Shown in pieces: positions 24,907 to 33,523 of a stretch of 64,000 nucleotides of DNA. Numbering within the stretch: the stretch's first letter is position 1; each line of letters starts with the position of its first letter. The DNA is taken from positions 496,001-560,000 of the forward strand of contig NZ_JOCA01000002.1 in assembly GCF_000718785.1 (NCBI RefSeq), given 5' to 3'. This DNA comes from Streptomyces sp. NRRL WC-3626 (GTDB lineage Bacteria; Actinomycetota; Actinomycetes; Streptomycetales; Streptomycetaceae). A program made the position numbers and the translations under genes. Under the pieces are notes generated by a model that saw nothing but the letters and a program-made list of their open reading frames with translations, was not told the origin of the DNA and made no database searches.

Positions 24907-25035
24907 TCTCAGAAGGCTCGCTTGAGCCATTGGTGGAAGGGATGCTGATATGGGGGAGTCGATGGCGCTGCGGACCTCCGCGGCGCCTTTTTCGTGCCAC
25001 CGCGCACACACCAACGAGTTCCCAGGGGGCGGTAC

Positions 25036-26523
25036 GTGCTGAAGAGGGTGTTCACGGCTCCGGACCCGGGCCGGATCCGGCTGCGCTTCGCGGCGCGGGC
25101 CGTGCTCGGCATCGGGCTGGCCGTCGTCGTCTGCGGCCTGGCCGGACATTCGCTCACCGGTGCCGTCACCGGCGGGCTCGCCGCACTGCTCGCCCTGTTC
25201 ACCGTCACCGACACCACCGTCCGCGGACAGGCCGTGACCACCGCGCTGCTGCCCGCCGCCGGACTGCCGGTGCTCGCCGCCGCGGCCGTGCTGCACGACC
25301 ACCCGGTCGCCCGCGACCTCACCTTCCTCGCCGTGGTCGGCCTCGGCGTGTACGCCCGGCGCTGGGGCCCGCGCGGGCACAGCCTCGGGGTCTTCGCCTT
25401 CATGACCTACTTCGTGGCCCAGTTCCTGCACGCCGGGACCGGCCAGCTCCCCGAGCTGTACGCCTCCGTCCTGCTGTCCGTGCTCGCCGCGGCCACCGTG
25501 CGTTTCGGGCTGTGGTGCTACGAGCGCCGGCTGCCCCCGCCCGTCGTGCCGGCGCCGCCCGCGGGCACCGGGCTGGCCCGCGTCACCACCCGCCAGGCGG
25601 TCCAGGCGACCGCCGGCGCGGGCTTCGCCCTCGTCGTCGGCCAGCTGGTGTCCGGGCAGCGCTGGTACTGGGCCGTCGGCGCCACCTGGTGGGTCTTCGT
25701 CAACACCACCTCGCGCGGCGAGACGCTGGTCCGCGGCTTCCGGCGGGTGCTCGGCACCGTCCTCGGCATCGGCCTCGCGCTCTTCGTCGCCGTCCCCGCG
25801 CACGGCGACGGGCTCGTCACCGCCCTGGTGGTCGCCGTCGCCGTCTTCGGCATCTTCTACACGGCCGCCGTGTCCTACACCTGGATGATGCTCTGGGTGA
25901 CGGTGCTCGCCGCCATGCTCTACGGCCTGCTGGGCGTGCTCACCCCCGGCCTGCTGGCGCTCAGGGTGGCGGAGACCGCCGTCGGCGCGCTGGGCGCCGT
26001 ACTGGCGGTGGCGTTCGTGCTGCCCGTGACCACGCACAGCGTCACCGACGGCTGGATCCAGCGGGCCCTGCGCTGCGTCCACGCGTGCACCGCGCAGGCG
26101 GCCGCCCGGCTGGCCGGGACCGCGGACGCCGACCCGACCTCGGCCGTGGCGGAACTGGAACAGCTGCTCGCCCGGGTACGGCTCTCCGTCGCCCCGCTGA
26201 CACATCCGCTGAACCCCATGCTCGGCCGCAAGCGGCGCGCCCGCCGGGTGCTCGCCCTGCTGGACGACTGCGCCCGGGAGATCCGCGGCCTGGTCGCCGT
26301 CGCCGCCGACCCGGAGGCGTCGCACGACGCCCGGCTGGCCGCCGCCTGCTGGCGGGTCGAGACCGCCGTTGAGGCACTCACCGGCGGCCGGGACATCGCC
26401 GTACGGACCTCGCCGGCCGGGTCGGAGCCCGCGCTGGCCCATCTGCACGGCCTGGAGCGAGCCCTCGCCGAGCTGGCCGCGCCGCTGCGGGCGCCCTCCG
26501 GCTCCCCGCTGGTCGGCGCCTGA
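25036..26523 (+). CDS. FUSC-family membrane protein (aromatic acid/multidrug efflux type)
   Basis: This 495-residue protein has two sets of hydrophobic segments (about 15-165 and 195-345) followed by a soluble helical domain of about 150 residues, the layout of FUSC/AaeB-like inner-membrane transporters. The second set includes RWYWAVGATWWVFVNTTSRGETLVRGFRRVLGT (given in pieces: WYWAVGATWWVF and GFRRVLGTVLGIGLAL), a family-typical stretch. The GTG start at 25036 follows AGGGGGCGG. It diverges from the Lrp regulator, which likely controls it. AaeB exports hydroxybenzoate; the substrate here is unknown. A second FUSC gene lies at 43419. Confidence 0.85.
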   Translation: MLKRVFTAPDPGRIRLRFAARAVLGIGLAVVVCGLAGHSLTGAVTGGLAALLALFTVTDTTVRGQAVTTALLPAAGLPVLAAAAVLHDHPVARDLTFLAVVGLGVYARRWGPRGHSLGVFAFMTYFVAQFLHAGTGQLPELYASVLLSVLAAATVRFGLWCYERRLPPPVVPAPPAGTGLARVTTRQAVQATAGAGFALVVGQLVSGQRWYWAVGATWWVFVNTTSRGETLVRGFRRVLGTVLGIGLALFVAVPAHGDGLVTALVVAVAVFGIFYTAAVSYTWMMLWVTVLAAMLYGLLGVLTPGLLALRVAETAVGALGAVLAVAFVLPVTTHSVTDGWIQRALRCVHACTAQAAARLAGTADADPTSAVAELEQLLARVRLSVAPLTHPLNPMLGRKRRARRVLALLDDCAREIRGLVAVAADPEASHDARLAAACWRVETAVEALTGGRDIAVRTSPAGSEPALAHLHGLERALAELAAPLRAPSGSPLVGA

Positions 26524-26566
26524 GACGCGTGGCCGGGGGCTGACGCGCGCGGACGCACCGGCCCGC

Positions 26567-26582
26567 TTTGGTCTAGACCTTG
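26567..26582. promoter_or_regulatory. DasR-like (dre) site upstream of the lactonase gene
   Basis: The perfect palindrome GGTCTAGACC (26570-26579), preceded by T, matches the core of the Streptomyces DasR-responsive element (consensus centre TGGTCTAGACCA). The outer positions match less well, so about 11 of 16 bases agree. It lies about 55 bases before the lactonase start, a position suited to control. Another GntR-family regulator could also use this core. Confidence 0.55.
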
Positions 26583-26635
26583 AGTGATCGACTGCTACCG
26601 TCGCCCCGACCGGCATCGGACGAGAGGGGACAGTC

Positions 26636-27664
26636 GTGGCGGACGGCAGGCGGCGGGCGTTCATCGGATCGTTCACGGCGGCGGGCGGCCCCGGCATCGT
26701 CACCGCGGCCGTCGAACCGGGCAGCGGCGCGCTGACCGTCCTGAGCACCGTGGACGCCGTACCCGACCCGTCCTACCTGGCCCTGTCGCCCGACGGCCGC
26801 ACGCTGTACGCGGCCAGCGAGACCGCCGAGGGCACCGTGGCCGCGTTCCGCGTGACCGGCGAGGGGACGGAACCGGCCGGGCGCCCGGTGCGGGTGGACG
26901 GCAGCGGGCCGACCCATCTCAGCGTCCACGCCGGACACGTCCTCACCGCGAACTACGGCTCCGGCAGCGTCAGCGTCGTCCCCGTCCGCCCGGACGGCCG
27001 CCTCGGCACGGTGTCCGGAGTGTTCCGGCACAGCGGCTCCGGGCCCCATCCGCAGCGCCAGCAGGGCCCCCACGCCCACCAGGTGCGGCCCGACCCCAGC
27101 GGCCGCTGGACGGTCGCCGTCGACCTCGGCACCGACTCGGTACGGATCTGCGCCCTGCTGGGCGGCACGCTCGCACCGCACCGGGAGATCGCCCTGCGGC
27201 CCGGCTCGGGCCCCCGGCATCTGGCCTTCCACCCGGGCGGCTCCTACGCGTACGTCCTCAACGAGCTCAGTCCCACCCTCGTCGTCTGTCGCTGGGACGC
27301 TGCCGACGGCGCGCTCAGGCCGCTCGCCGAGATCCCGGTCCTGACCGGCACCCCGTCCGGGGACGCCTATCCCTCGGGGGTGGCCGTCGCGCCCGACGGC
27401 CGCTTCGTGTGGACCGCGACCCGCGGCGAGGACGTCCTGTCCGTGTTCGCGGTGGAGGGGGAGGGCAAGGAACTGACACGGCTCGCCACCGTCCCCTGCG
27501 GCGGCCACTGGCCCCGCGCGATCACCGAGGCCGACGGCGTCCTGTACGTCGCCAACGAACGCTCCGGCGACGTGACCTGGTTCGCCCCGGACCCCGGCAC
27601 GGGAGTGCCGCGCCGCGCCGGCTCCGTCCCGGTGACCGCGGCGTCCTGCGTGGTCGTCGGCTGA
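26636..27664 (+). CDS. Lactonase-family beta-propeller protein (Pgl-like)
   Basis: This 342-residue cytoplasmic protein is a seven-bladed propeller of the 6-phosphogluconolactonase/lactonase family. Repeated blade patterns such as YLALSPDGRTLYAAS, HLAFHPGGSYAYVLNE and GVAVAPDGRFVWTATRG are visible, as is the family segment GPHAHQVRPDPSGRW. The family includes sugar lactonases and uncharacterised enzymes. The GTG start at 26636 follows GGGGACAG. The gene stands alone, closed by a strong hairpin. A DasR-like operator upstream suggests control linked to N-acetylglucosamine, so an aminosugar-lactone substrate is conceivable, but this is inference. Confidence 0.87.
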   Translation: MADGRRRAFIGSFTAAGGPGIVTAAVEPGSGALTVLSTVDAVPDPSYLALSPDGRTLYAASETAEGTVAAFRVTGEGTEPAGRPVRVDGSGPTHLSVHAGHVLTANYGSGSVSVVPVRPDGRLGTVSGVFRHSGSGPHPQRQQGPHAHQVRPDPSGRWTVAVDLGTDSVRICALLGGTLAPHREIALRPGSGPRHLAFHPGGSYAYVLNELSPTLVVCRWDAADGALRPLAEIPVLTGTPSGDAYPSGVAVAPDGRFVWTATRGEDVLSVFAVEGEGKELTRLATVPCGGHWPRAITEADGVLYVANERSGDVTWFAPDPGTGVPRRAGSVPVTAASCVVVG

Positions 27665-27681
27665 CCGGAACGCCGAGGACA

Positions 27682-27725
27682 CGCCGAAGGGCCCGCCCCG
27701 GAAACCGGAGCGGGCCCTTTCGGCG
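27682..27725. terminator. Bidirectional terminator hairpin
   Basis: The arms CGCCGAAGGGCCCGCCCCGG and CCGGAGCGGGCCCTTTCGGCG pair over about 19 bp with one bulge and one mismatch around an AAA loop. It lies between the convergent lactonase and chelatase-like genes and can serve both. Confidence 0.85.
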
Positions 27726-27745
27726 TCGTATGCGAGCCGGCCGCG

Positions 27746-28669
27746 TCAGTGGGCCGGGGTGTTCTGTGCCTGCTGCGGGGCGATGCCCAGCGCGGTCGTG
27801 TACTTGGCGAGCGCCAGCTTGCCGATCGCCGGGTAGGGGCCGAGCGCCTCGGCGGCGGAGCAGCCCACTTCCTTCGCGGCCTCCTCCAGCAGGCTCGCGT
27901 CGATCTCCGGGCCGATCAGATACGGCGCGAGCGCCAGCTGCTGCGAACCGGAGTTGCGCAGCTGCTCCGCCACGGAGGCGATGGAACCGTCCTCGTCCAG
28001 GGCCGCCGCCATCACCGGCACGGCGAGACGCGCGGCGAGCAGCATGCCGGTGATCCCGGCCGCCTGCACCGCCTCGTCACCGCCGACGGAGGCGAGGATG
28101 ATGCCGTCGGCCGCGGTCGCCACGGTGAACAGACGGGCACGGTCGGCGCGGGCCAGACCGGCCTCGGACAGCCGCACGTGCAGCGCCTCGGCGAGCAGCG
28201 GGTGCGGGCCCAGCACATCGGTCAGCTCGGCGGCGATACGGCTGTCCATCACGGCCTGGCGGACCTGGCGCAGCAGCGCGCCGTCCGGGCCGGCGAGCAG
28301 CGGCACCACGACGGCGACGGGACCGTCGGGCTCCTTGACGTCCATACCGGCGGCGCGGGCCTGCTCGAAGCGGGCGGTGCGCTCCTCGGCCGCGTGCGTG
28401 AGAACGGCCTGCAGCGTCGGGAATTCCTCGTCGTCACCGTCGAGGTAGCCGATCCGGGCGTCCAGACCGGGCAGCTCGGAACGGGCGATGCTCACGACCT
28501 CTTCGGCGAGCGAGCGGGTGGCACTACTGGGCGTACCCGGCACGGCGAGGACGAGCGCGGGCGCGCCCTCGGGAGCCACCAGGGGTTCGGGACGGCGGTG
28601 CCGTCCGGGCTGGCGGGGGCGCGGCATTCGTACGGGCAGGCCGGACGCGGGCCCAGTGGGGGTGCTCAT
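27746..28669 (-). CDS. CbiX/SirB-like (sirohydrochlorin chelatase family) protein, catalytic His not seen
   Basis: This 307-residue protein resembles the two-lobed CbiX/SirB chelatase family, with a Pro/Arg-rich N-terminal tail of about 35 residues. Where family members have an HGS/HGT motif at the end of the first strand it reads LAVPGTPSS, and where a second His is expected after VVVPLLAG it reads PDGALL. Both usual metal-binding histidines therefore seem absent, so insertion of metal into a tetrapyrrole is doubtful. The C-terminal part (LALAPYLIGPEIDASLLEEAA) keeps family character. It may be co-transcribed with the kinase and glycosylase genes upstream (84-base gap). The family assignment is from recall and less certain than the fold. 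Confidence 0.65.
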   Translation of the reverse strand: MSTPTGPASGLPVRMPRPRQPGRHRRPEPLVAPEGAPALVLAVPGTPSSATRSLAEEVVSIARSELPGLDARIGYLDGDDEEFPTLQAVLTHAAEERTARFEQARAAGMDVKEPDGPVAVVVPLLAGPDGALLRQVRQAVMDSRIAAELTDVLGPHPLLAEALHVRLSEAGLARADRARLFTVATAADGIILASVGGDEAVQAAGITGMLLAARLAVPVMAAALDEDGSIASVAEQLRNSGSQQLALAPYLIGPEIDASLLEEAAKEVGCSAAEALGPYPAIGKLALAKYTTALGIAPQQAQNTPAH

Positions 28670-28753
28670 ATTGCCGCATGTTAGTGGCTTCCCGGGCTCC
28701 CCTGTTCGGGGAGGGGGCAGGTGAGCGGTATCCGTCCGGTTTTGTCTGATGCG

Positions 28754-29761
28754 TTACGCGCGGATGTCCCCCGCGCGCGTGACGCCCGCACCTGCCGGGC
28801 TCGTCACCCACAGCAGCGTGTCATCGCCCGGGAGGGTGAAGGCGCCGGTGGCGAGGTCCTCCGCGATGCGCACCGCCCCGTCCAGGGGATCACCTTCGGC
28901 CATGATCCGCCGTGCCCCCGGCAGCCGTTCGGCCAGCTCCTCCTCCAGCGGACCGAGCAGCACGGCACCCATCCCCAACAGGCCCCCGGTGAGCCCGACC
29001 ACGGGCGCGCCCGCCGCCGGGGACACCGCCGCCGCGGAGTCGGCCATGTGCCCGGCCGCCGCCCGCAGGATTCCCGCGGCGACCGGATCGCCGCCGGCCG
29101 CGCACTCGCCCACCCGGGGTGCGAAGGAGGCGAGGACGGCGGGCCGGTCGGTCCGCGGATACAGCCGGCCGGGGAGCCCAGCCGCGGGGCCGAACAGTTC
29201 CTCGGCGCTCGCCAGCAGCCGCGCGGATCCACCGCGACGGCCGTCGTGGGCGCGCATCGCCGCCTCCAGCCCCGCCCGGCCGATCCAGGCACCGCCGCCG
29301 CAGTCGCCGAGGAGATGTCCCCAGCCGTCCGCCCGGCGCCAGCAGGTCAGATCGGTGCCGATCGCGATCAGCCCCGTACCGGCGGCGATCACGGCACCGG
29401 GCCGCGGCCCGACGGCGCCCACGTACGCGGTGACGGCGTCGGCGGCCAGCACCACCCGTCGTACGCCCAGTTCACGGCCGAGCGCGTCCGGCAGTTCCGC
29501 GCGCAGCGCGTCTCCCAGGCTGGCCATCCCGGCCGCGCCGACCACGGCGGCGTCCAGCCGCACGGATCCGGCCTCGGCGCACAATGCCCGTGCCATCGGC
29601 ACCAGTTGCTCCAGGAAGTGCCCGGCGTCGAGGCCCCGTGCCCCCGTCCGCACCGGCTCCCCGGACTCCGCGCGGGCCAGCGGCCCGCGTCCCCGGGCGC
29701 CGACGACGACCCGGAGACCGGAGCCCCCGGAGTCGACGGCGAGGAAGCCGGGGCCGGTCAC
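28754..29761 (-). CDS. N-acetylglucosamine kinase-like BadF/BadG family ATPase
   Basis: This 335-residue protein belongs to the ASKHA kinase superfamily. It has a phosphate-1 motif [11 protein letters not shown] near the N terminus (residues 8-18), a phosphate-2 motif [12 protein letters not shown], and [20 protein letters not shown], which is typical of N-acetylglucosamine and glucosamine kinases of the BadF/BadG group. It would phosphorylate an aminosugar with ATP in the cytoplasm. Its GTG start overlaps the stop of the uracil-DNA glycosylase gene by 4 bases (GTGA). A DasR-like site lies about 2.2 kb away before the lactonase gene, weakly supporting an aminosugar role. Confidence 0.8.
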   Translation of the reverse strand: MTGPGFLAVDSGGSGLRVVVGARGRGPLARAESGEPVRTGARGLDAGHFLEQLVPMARALCAEAGSVRLDAAVVGAAGMASLGDALRAELPDALGRELGVRRVVLAADAVTAYVGAVGPRPGAVIAAGTGLIAIGTDLTCWRRADGWGHLLGDCGGGAWIGRAGLEAAMRAHDGRRGGSARLLASAEELFGPAAGLPGRLYPRTDRPAVLASFAPRVGECAAGGDPVAAGILRAAAGHMADSAAAVSPAAGAPVVGLTGGLLGMGAVLLGPLEEELAERLPGARRIMAEGDPLDGAVRIAEDLATGAFTLPGDDTLLWVTSPAGAGVTRAGDIRA

Positions 29762-30444
29762 GGCAGGCGCCAGTCCACCGGTTGGCCGCCCTGGCGGATC
29801 AGCAGGTCGTTGGCCCGGCTGAACGGACGGGAGCCGAAGAAGCCGCGGTCGGCGGACATCGGCGACGGGTGCGCCGACTCCACCGCGGGCAGATCGCCCA
29901 GCAGCGGACGGCAGTTACGGGCGTCCCGCCCCCACAGGACCGAGACCAGGGGCTTGCCCCGGCCGGCCAGGGCCCGTATCGCCTGCTCGGTGATCTCCTC
30001 CCAGCCCTTGCCGCGGTGGGCGCCCGGCTTGCGCGGGGCCGTCGTCAGCGCGCGGTTCAGCAGCAGTACGCCCTGCCGGGTCCAGGGTGTGAGGTCGCCG
30101 CCCGACGGCTGGGGCAGGCCCAGGTCGGTGTTCAGCTCCCGGAACATGTTGACGAGACTGCCCGGCAGCGGCCGCACTTCGGGTGCGACCGAGAACGACA
30201 GCCCCACCGCGTGACCCGGGGTGGGGTACGGGTCCTGCCCGACGATCAGAACGCGTACCTCGTCGAAGGGCTGCTGGAAGGCCCGCAGGACGTTCGCCCC
30301 GGCCGGGAGGTAGGTGCGTCCCGCGGCGATCTCCGCGCGCAGGAAGTCCCCCATTCCCGCGACGCGTTCAGCCACCGGTTCCAGGGCCTTCGCCCAGCCC
30401 GCTTCGACGATTTCACTCAAGGGTCGTGGTGCCACGGGCGTCAC
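29758..30444 (-). CDS. ung: Uracil-DNA glycosylase, family 1
   Basis: This 228-residue enzyme removes uracil from DNA to start base-excision repair. It has the catalytic water-activating motif [16 protein letters not shown] (Asp near residue 68), the Ser-Pro and Gly-Ser loops, [18 protein letters not shown], and the Leu-intercalation loop [17 protein letters not shown], all intact and normal for the family. The GTG start at 30444 gives the usual length; the frame stays open upstream without family sequence. Its stop overlaps the start of the kinase gene, an unusual but probably incidental coupling. Streptomyces often has two Ung paralogues. Confidence 0.96.
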   Translation of the reverse strand: MTPVAPRPLSEIVEAGWAKALEPVAERVAGMGDFLRAEIAAGRTYLPAGANVLRAFQQPFDEVRVLIVGQDPYPTPGHAVGLSFSVAPEVRPLPGSLVNMFRELNTDLGLPQPSGGDLTPWTRQGVLLLNRALTTAPRKPGAHRGKGWEEITEQAIRALAGRGKPLVSVLWGRDARNCRPLLGDLPAVESAHPSPMSADRGFFGSRPFSRANDLLIRQGGQPVDWRLP

Positions 30445-30526
30445 CCTACTGCCGTCGGGGGAGCGGAGATCAACCAGTGGCCGTGACGGGGCGGAAACCT
30501 CAAGTGGCCGGTGCCGTTCATGTGGT

Positions 30527-31612
30527 TCATGCGACGACCGCCGCGCGCACGCACAGCACGTCCGGCAGATGTGACGCCAACTGCCGCCAGCTGTCGCCGT
30601 CGTCGGCCGACGCGTACACCTCGCCGTTGCGATTGCCGAAGTAGACGCCCGCCGGGTCCTCGCCGTCGTGCCACATCGCGTCGCGCAGCACCGTGCCGTA
30701 GTGGTCCCCCTGCGGCAGCCCCGCCGTGAGCGGCTCCCAGGTCCTGCCCGCGTCCTGAGTCCGGTAGACCCGGCAGCGCCGGCCGGCCGGCACCCGGTCC
30801 GAGTCGGCGTTGATCGGGAACACGTACGCCGTGTCACCACGATGGGGGTGGGCCACGACCGCGAAGCCGAACGTCGACGGCAAACCCTCGCCGATGTCCG
30901 TCCAGCTGCCGCCCGCGTCGTCACTGCGGTACACACCCCAGTGGTTCTGCAGATACAGCCGGTCGGGGTTCACCGCGTCCCGGGCGACCTTGTGCACGCA
31001 CTGGCCGAACTCCGGGTCCGGGTCCGGCAGGAACACCGCCGACACCCCGGAGTTGGACGGGACCCAGCTCGCGCCGCCGTCCAGGGTGCGGAACACGCCC
31101 GCCGTCGAGACCGCCACCGTCACGGCCCGCGGATCACGCGCGTCGGTGAGCACGGTGTGCAGCCCCTCACCGCCGCCGCCCGGCACCCACTTCCCGCGGG
31201 TGGGGTGCTCCCACAGCGGCCGGACCAGCTCGAAGGTCTCCCCGCGGTCCTCCGAGCGGTACAGCGCGGCCGGTTCCGTGCCCGCGTACACCACGTCCGG
31301 TTCGGCCGCGGCCGGGTGCAGCTGCCAGACCCGCTCCAGCGAAGCCCCGGTGTCCTTGGGGAACTTGACGGCGGGCCGGGCCGGTTCGGTCCAGCTGTGG
31401 CCCAGGTCGTCGGAGTGGAACACCGACGGGCCCCAGTGCGCGCTGTCCCCGCCGGCCAGCAGCCGGGGCCGCCCGCCCCGGGTGTCGATGGCGACCGAGT
31501 ACACGGCCTGCGCGTTGAAGTAAGGGCTCTCGTCGAACTCCCAGTCGCCGCCCCGCCGGCGTCCGATGAACAGACCCTTACGGGTGCCCACCGCGAGCAG
31601 TACCTCGGTCAT
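30527..31612 (-). CDS. Cytoplasmic BNR/sialidase-like beta-propeller protein
   Basis: This 361-residue protein has about six Asp-box motifs of the form S-x-D-x-G-x-(S/T)-(W/F): [49 protein letters not shown] and [10 protein letters not shown]. It is therefore a BNR or VPS10-like propeller. It lacks a signal peptide (the start [17 protein letters not shown] is already the first blade), so it is intracellular, unlike true secreted sialidases, and I see no sialidase catalytic Arg triad. The function is unknown; homologues are often annotated as glycosyl hydrolase or exo-alpha-sialidase by repeat similarity only. Confidence 0.85.
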   Translation of the reverse strand: MTEVLLAVGTRKGLFIGRRRGGDWEFDESPYFNAQAVYSVAIDTRGGRPRLLAGGDSAHWGPSVFHSDDLGHSWTEPARPAVKFPKDTGASLERVWQLHPAAAEPDVVYAGTEPAALYRSEDRGETFELVRPLWEHPTRGKWVPGGGGEGLHTVLTDARDPRAVTVAVSTAGVFRTLDGGASWVPSNSGVSAVFLPDPDPEFGQCVHKVARDAVNPDRLYLQNHWGVYRSDDAGGSWTDIGEGLPSTFGFAVVAHPHRGDTAYVFPINADSDRVPAGRRCRVYRTQDAGRTWEPLTAGLPQGDHYGTVLRDAMWHDGEDPAGVYFGNRNGEVYASADDGDSWRQLASHLPDVLCVRAAVVA

Positions 31613-31768
31613 GCCGATCACCTCCGCGACGTCTTCGCCGACGCCATCGTTTCGGACACCGGTCAGTCTGCACCCCACCACTGACAGTCACCTCCGGACC
31701 GGCCGCGCCGCAGGTCAGGCGGTGCGGCGGCCCGTTCCCGCGGCCGAGCGCGGCCGCCCGCCGGAAGG

Positions 31769-33448
31769 TCAGCCGGCGTCCGGCAGCGCACGTCCGACGA
31801 TCGCGTCCAGCCCGGCCGCCGCGGGCAGCGTGCCGAAGGAGTGCCCCCAGTCGCCGCCCAGCCGGGTCGCGCAGAAGGCGTCGGCGACCGCGGACGGGGC
31901 GTGCCGCACGAGGAGGGAGCCCTGCAGCGTCAGGGCCATCCGCTCCACCAGCCGCCGCGCGCCCGCCTGCGAGCCCTCCGCCAGCTGGTCCTCGAGCCCG
32001 GCCACGGCGGCGTCCAGCCGGGCGTCCGCGCCGCGCGTCAGCGCGAGTTCCTCGAACAACGCCTGCGCGGTGGCCGGATCCCGGCCGAGTGCCCGCAGCA
32101 CGTCGAGCGCGTTGACGTTGCCCGAGCCCTCCCAGATCGACAGCAGCGGGGCCTCGCGGTAGTGCCGGGGCATACCGGAGTCCTCGACGTAGCCGTTGCC
32201 GCCCAGGCACTCCAGGGCCTCGGCGGTGAACGCCGGTCCCCGCTTGGTGACCCAGTACTTGCCGACCGCCGTCGCGATCCGGCGGAACGCGGCCTCCCCG
32301 GCGTCCCCGCGCACCGCGCGGTCGGCCGCCCCGGCCAGGCGCAGGGTGAGCGTCGTGGCGGCCTCGGACTCCAGCGCCAGATCGGCCAGCACATTGCGCA
32401 TCAGCGGCTGGTCCACCAGCCGCGCCCCGAACGCGCTGCGGTGCCGCGCGTGGTGGCCGGCCTCGACGAGCGTCTTGCGCATCAGCGCCGCCGACATCAT
32501 CACGCAGTCCAGCCGGGTGCAGTTGACCATCTCGATGATGGTCTTCACACCCTGCCCCTCCGGGCCGACCAGCCAGGCGACGGTCCCGTCGAACTCGGGC
32601 TCGGAGGAGGCGTTGGAACGGTTGCCCAGCTTGTCCTTCAGCCGCTGCACGCGGAAGGTGTTGCGGGTGCCGTCGGGCAGCACGCGCGGCACCAGGAAGC
32701 ACGAGAGGCCGCCGGGGGCCTGCGCCAGCACCAGGAACACGTCGCACATCGGCGCCGACGTGAACCACTTGTGCCCGCGCAGGGTGTAGACGCCCGGCTC
32801 GGCCGTCGGAGCGGCCGACGTCGTGTTGGTGCGGACGTCGGAGCCGCCCTGCTTCTCGGTCATCCCCATCCCGGCCAGCAGCCCGCGCTTGCCGGCCGGG
32901 ACGCGCAGCCCCGGCTCGTACTCCCGGCTGGTCAGCCCCGGCTCGTACACCTCGGCCAGCTCCGGCTGCCGGCGCAGGGCCGGCACCGCCGCGTACGTCA
33001 TGGACGTCGGACAGCCGTGCCCCGCCTCGGTGTGCCCCCACACCAGTCCCTTCGCGGTGCGGACGACATGGGCGCCGGGACGGTCGTCCGCCCAGGGCGC
33101 GGCGGCCAGCCCCTCGGCGACGGCCGCGCCCATCAGGTGATGCCAGCTGGGGTGGAACTCGACCTCGTCCACGCGGTTGCCGTACCGGTCGTGGGTGCGC
33201 AGCTCGGGCTCGTGGCGGTTGGCCTGGTCGCTCCACTCCTGCACCTGCGCGCTGCCGGCCAGCCTGCCGACCCGGCGCAGCTCCCCCTCGGCCCAGCCGC
33301 CGCCCTCCCGTCGCAGGCCCTCCAGCAGGGCGGTGTCCTCGGAGGCGTCGTACGGGGTCAGGGGAGGGGGCTGGTTGGTGACGTCGTGGGTGGCGCCGCC
33401 GTGTGCGCCGAAGTCCTGCCGCGGCTCGTCCGCGAGTGTGGTGGCCAT
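31769..33448 (-). CDS. AidB-like acyl-CoA dehydrogenase
   Basis: This 559-residue flavoprotein belongs to the AidB branch of acyl-CoA dehydrogenases. The N terminus has the AidB hallmark VTNQPPPLTPYDASEDTALLEGL (here broken for display), and the core has GMGMTEKQGGSDVRTNTT, HKWFTSAPMCDVFLVLAQ and CLGGNGYVEDSGMPRHYREA. E. coli AidB binds FAD and DNA and is made during the alkylation response; it may limit damage rather than catalyse a known pathway reaction. The length matches AidB (about 540). It diverges from a PaaX-type regulator with a good dyad between them, so PaaX-like control is likely. Confidence 0.92.
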   Translation of the reverse strand: MATTLADEPRQDFGAHGGATHDVTNQPPPLTPYDASEDTALLEGLRREGGGWAEGELRRVGRLAGSAQVQEWSDQANRHEPELRTHDRYGNRVDEVEFHPSWHHLMGAAVAEGLAAAPWADDRPGAHVVRTAKGLVWGHTEAGHGCPTSMTYAAVPALRRQPELAEVYEPGLTSREYEPGLRVPAGKRGLLAGMGMTEKQGGSDVRTNTTSAAPTAEPGVYTLRGHKWFTSAPMCDVFLVLAQAPGGLSCFLVPRVLPDGTRNTFRVQRLKDKLGNRSNASSEPEFDGTVAWLVGPEGQGVKTIIEMVNCTRLDCVMMSAALMRKTLVEAGHHARHRSAFGARLVDQPLMRNVLADLALESEAATTLTLRLAGAADRAVRGDAGEAAFRRIATAVGKYWVTKRGPAFTAEALECLGGNGYVEDSGMPRHYREAPLLSIWEGSGNVNALDVLRALGRDPATAQALFEELALTRGADARLDAAVAGLEDQLAEGSQAGARRLVERMALTLQGSLLVRHAPSAVADAFCATRLGGDWGHSFGTLPAAAGLDAIVGRALPDAG

Positions 33449-33456
33449 ACCACGAG

Positions 33457-33494
33457 TGTTGCACTATTCGTACGGCCGCAGCAATCATGCAACA
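33457..33494. promoter_or_regulatory. Candidate PaaX-type operator
   Basis: Perfect 7-bp arms TGTTGCA (33457-33463) and TGCAACA (33488-33494) are separated by 24 bases in the 75-base divergent region. A site here would overlap both promoters. Assignment to the adjacent PaaX-family regulator is by position. Confidence 0.5.
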
Positions 33495-33523
33495 TCATGA
33501 TCGGCGCCGTAGAGTACCCGTCC

